A stretch of DNA of 64,000 nucleotides from Corynebacterium pygosceleis (lineage in GTDB: Bacteria; Actinomycetota; Actinomycetes; Mycobacteriales; Mycobacteriaceae). The DNA is taken from positions 1-64,000 of the forward strand of contig NZ_JAENIQ020000006.1 of NCBI RefSeq assembly GCF_016595275.2, written 5' to 3'. A model generated the notes under the pieces. The model worked only from the letters and a program-made list of their open reading frames with translations. It had not been told where the DNA came from and did not search any database. Of the stretch, positions 63,579 to 64,000 are shown one piece after another. Positions within the stretch are counted from its first letter, which is position 1; each line of letters begins with the position of its first letter. A program made the translations under genes and the position numbers.

Positions 63579-64000
63579 GTGTTGTCCTCGTTCGGTGTTT
63601 CATCGGGTGGAGGGGCGGCTGTCTCCGGTTTCTCGCGTGGGAGGATCTTGTTGACGGCCGCGATGAATCGTGCGTGGGCCAGTGGCGCGGTGTAGACGTG
63701 TCCGTCGTGTTCTCTTCCGGTCCATGCGTTCTCACCTGCATTCACAACGAGGTCCTCGGCCAGTCCGAGAGCGAGTTTCCGTAGCGATGAGGCCCAGACG
63801 GTGCCTTCGACGGTGGGATCGGACTGCCCGGTGATGCCTGTGAGCCAGGTACGGAACATCGGGTCCACCTGACTGAAGTACTGGGCACTCGCATGGGCCC
63901 GTTGGCCGTCCGGGGATCCTCCCGCCGCGACGGCGAGGTTTCCCGCGAGATTCGTGTATTCTCTGCCGATCTGTGTGGCTCGTTCGACCGCGGAGAGCAC
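63575..64000 (-). CDS. cse1: Type I-E Cascade large subunit Cse1, partial
   Basis: Only the C-terminal 141 codons are in the window; the gene runs past its right edge. The segment is helical and matches the C-terminal four-helix domain of Cse1 (Cas8e, CasA), the PAM-recognising subunit: SQVDPMFRTWLTGI, RKLALGLAEDLVVNAGENAW then TGREHDGHVYTAPLAHARFI are typical. Its stop overlaps cse2 by four bases. The rest and cas3 are expected to the right. Confidence 0.9.
   Translation of the reverse strand: MLSAVERATQIGREYTNLAGNLAVAAGGSPDGQRAHASAQYFSQVDPMFRTWLTGITGQSDPTVEGTVWASSLRKLALGLAEDLVVNAGENAWTGREHDGHVYTAPLAHARFIAAVNKILPREKPETAAPPPDETPNEDNT

Overview
The window looks like a chromosomal segment of a high-GC Corynebacterium. 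The evidence is a single-chain type I fatty acid synthase (3045 aa) next to acpS and a TetR regulator in the position of fasR, class Ib ribonucleotide reductase genes (nrdH, nrdI, nrdE, nrdF) near ctaD and serB, the mycolata-type order pncB / clpS / DUF2017 / rhomboid / murI / cpdA / rph / rdgB, and many genes that start 6-8 nt after a -10 hexamer, as leaderless transcripts do. The species cannot be fixed from the sequence alone.

Layout. 0-6.4 kb: two fluoride-channel genes, an alanine/glycine-sodium symporter, phosphoglucomutase and a MauE/DsbA-type redox pair. 6.4-11.6 kb: two identical tRNA-Ala genes, a TetR/MFS efflux pair, a flavin-binding protein, a fructosamine-kinase-like protein, nadE and zinc-free rpmJ. 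11.6-24.2 kb: nrdHIE, a gluconate cluster (gntR, gntP, gntK), ferritin, nrdF, ctaD and serB. 24.2-31.7 kb: YwiC-like protein, a frameshifted small membrane protein with an XRE regulator, GNAT, an acyl-CoA synthetase-like enzyme, a DinG-type helicase and pncB. 31.8-41.4 kb: clpS to cpdA, then an apparent insertion of a very histidine-rich exported protein and a zinc alcohol dehydrogenase, then rph, rdgB and two small membrane proteins. 41.5-55.3 kb: tRNA-Leu, fas, acpS, a low-GC stretch with gene debris, fasR, bcp, a DUF3618 protein and an L,D-transpeptidase. 55.6-64 kb: tRNA-Lys, a 47-repeat type I-E CRISPR array and cas2-cas1-cas6e-cas5e-cas7e-cse2-cse1 (cse1 cut by the window end).

How the parts work together. 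The nrd genes supply deoxyribonucleotides: NrdH reduces NrdE, NrdI matures the NrdF cofactor, and NrdR-like boxes stand before both transcription units. GntP and GntK take up and phosphorylate gluconate, with a divergent GntR/FCD regulator. FAS-I needs AcpS to receive its phosphopantetheine, and the TetR gene nearby is the likely regulator. The Cas proteins would use the adjacent array, but the array appears to be transcribed towards the cas operon, not away from it. I did not find a clearly new multi-gene system. The least ordinary items are the histidine-rich protein/zinc dehydrogenase insertion with a Zur-like site, the inverted CRISPR array with an expanded spacer, and the gene debris near 52.1 kb.
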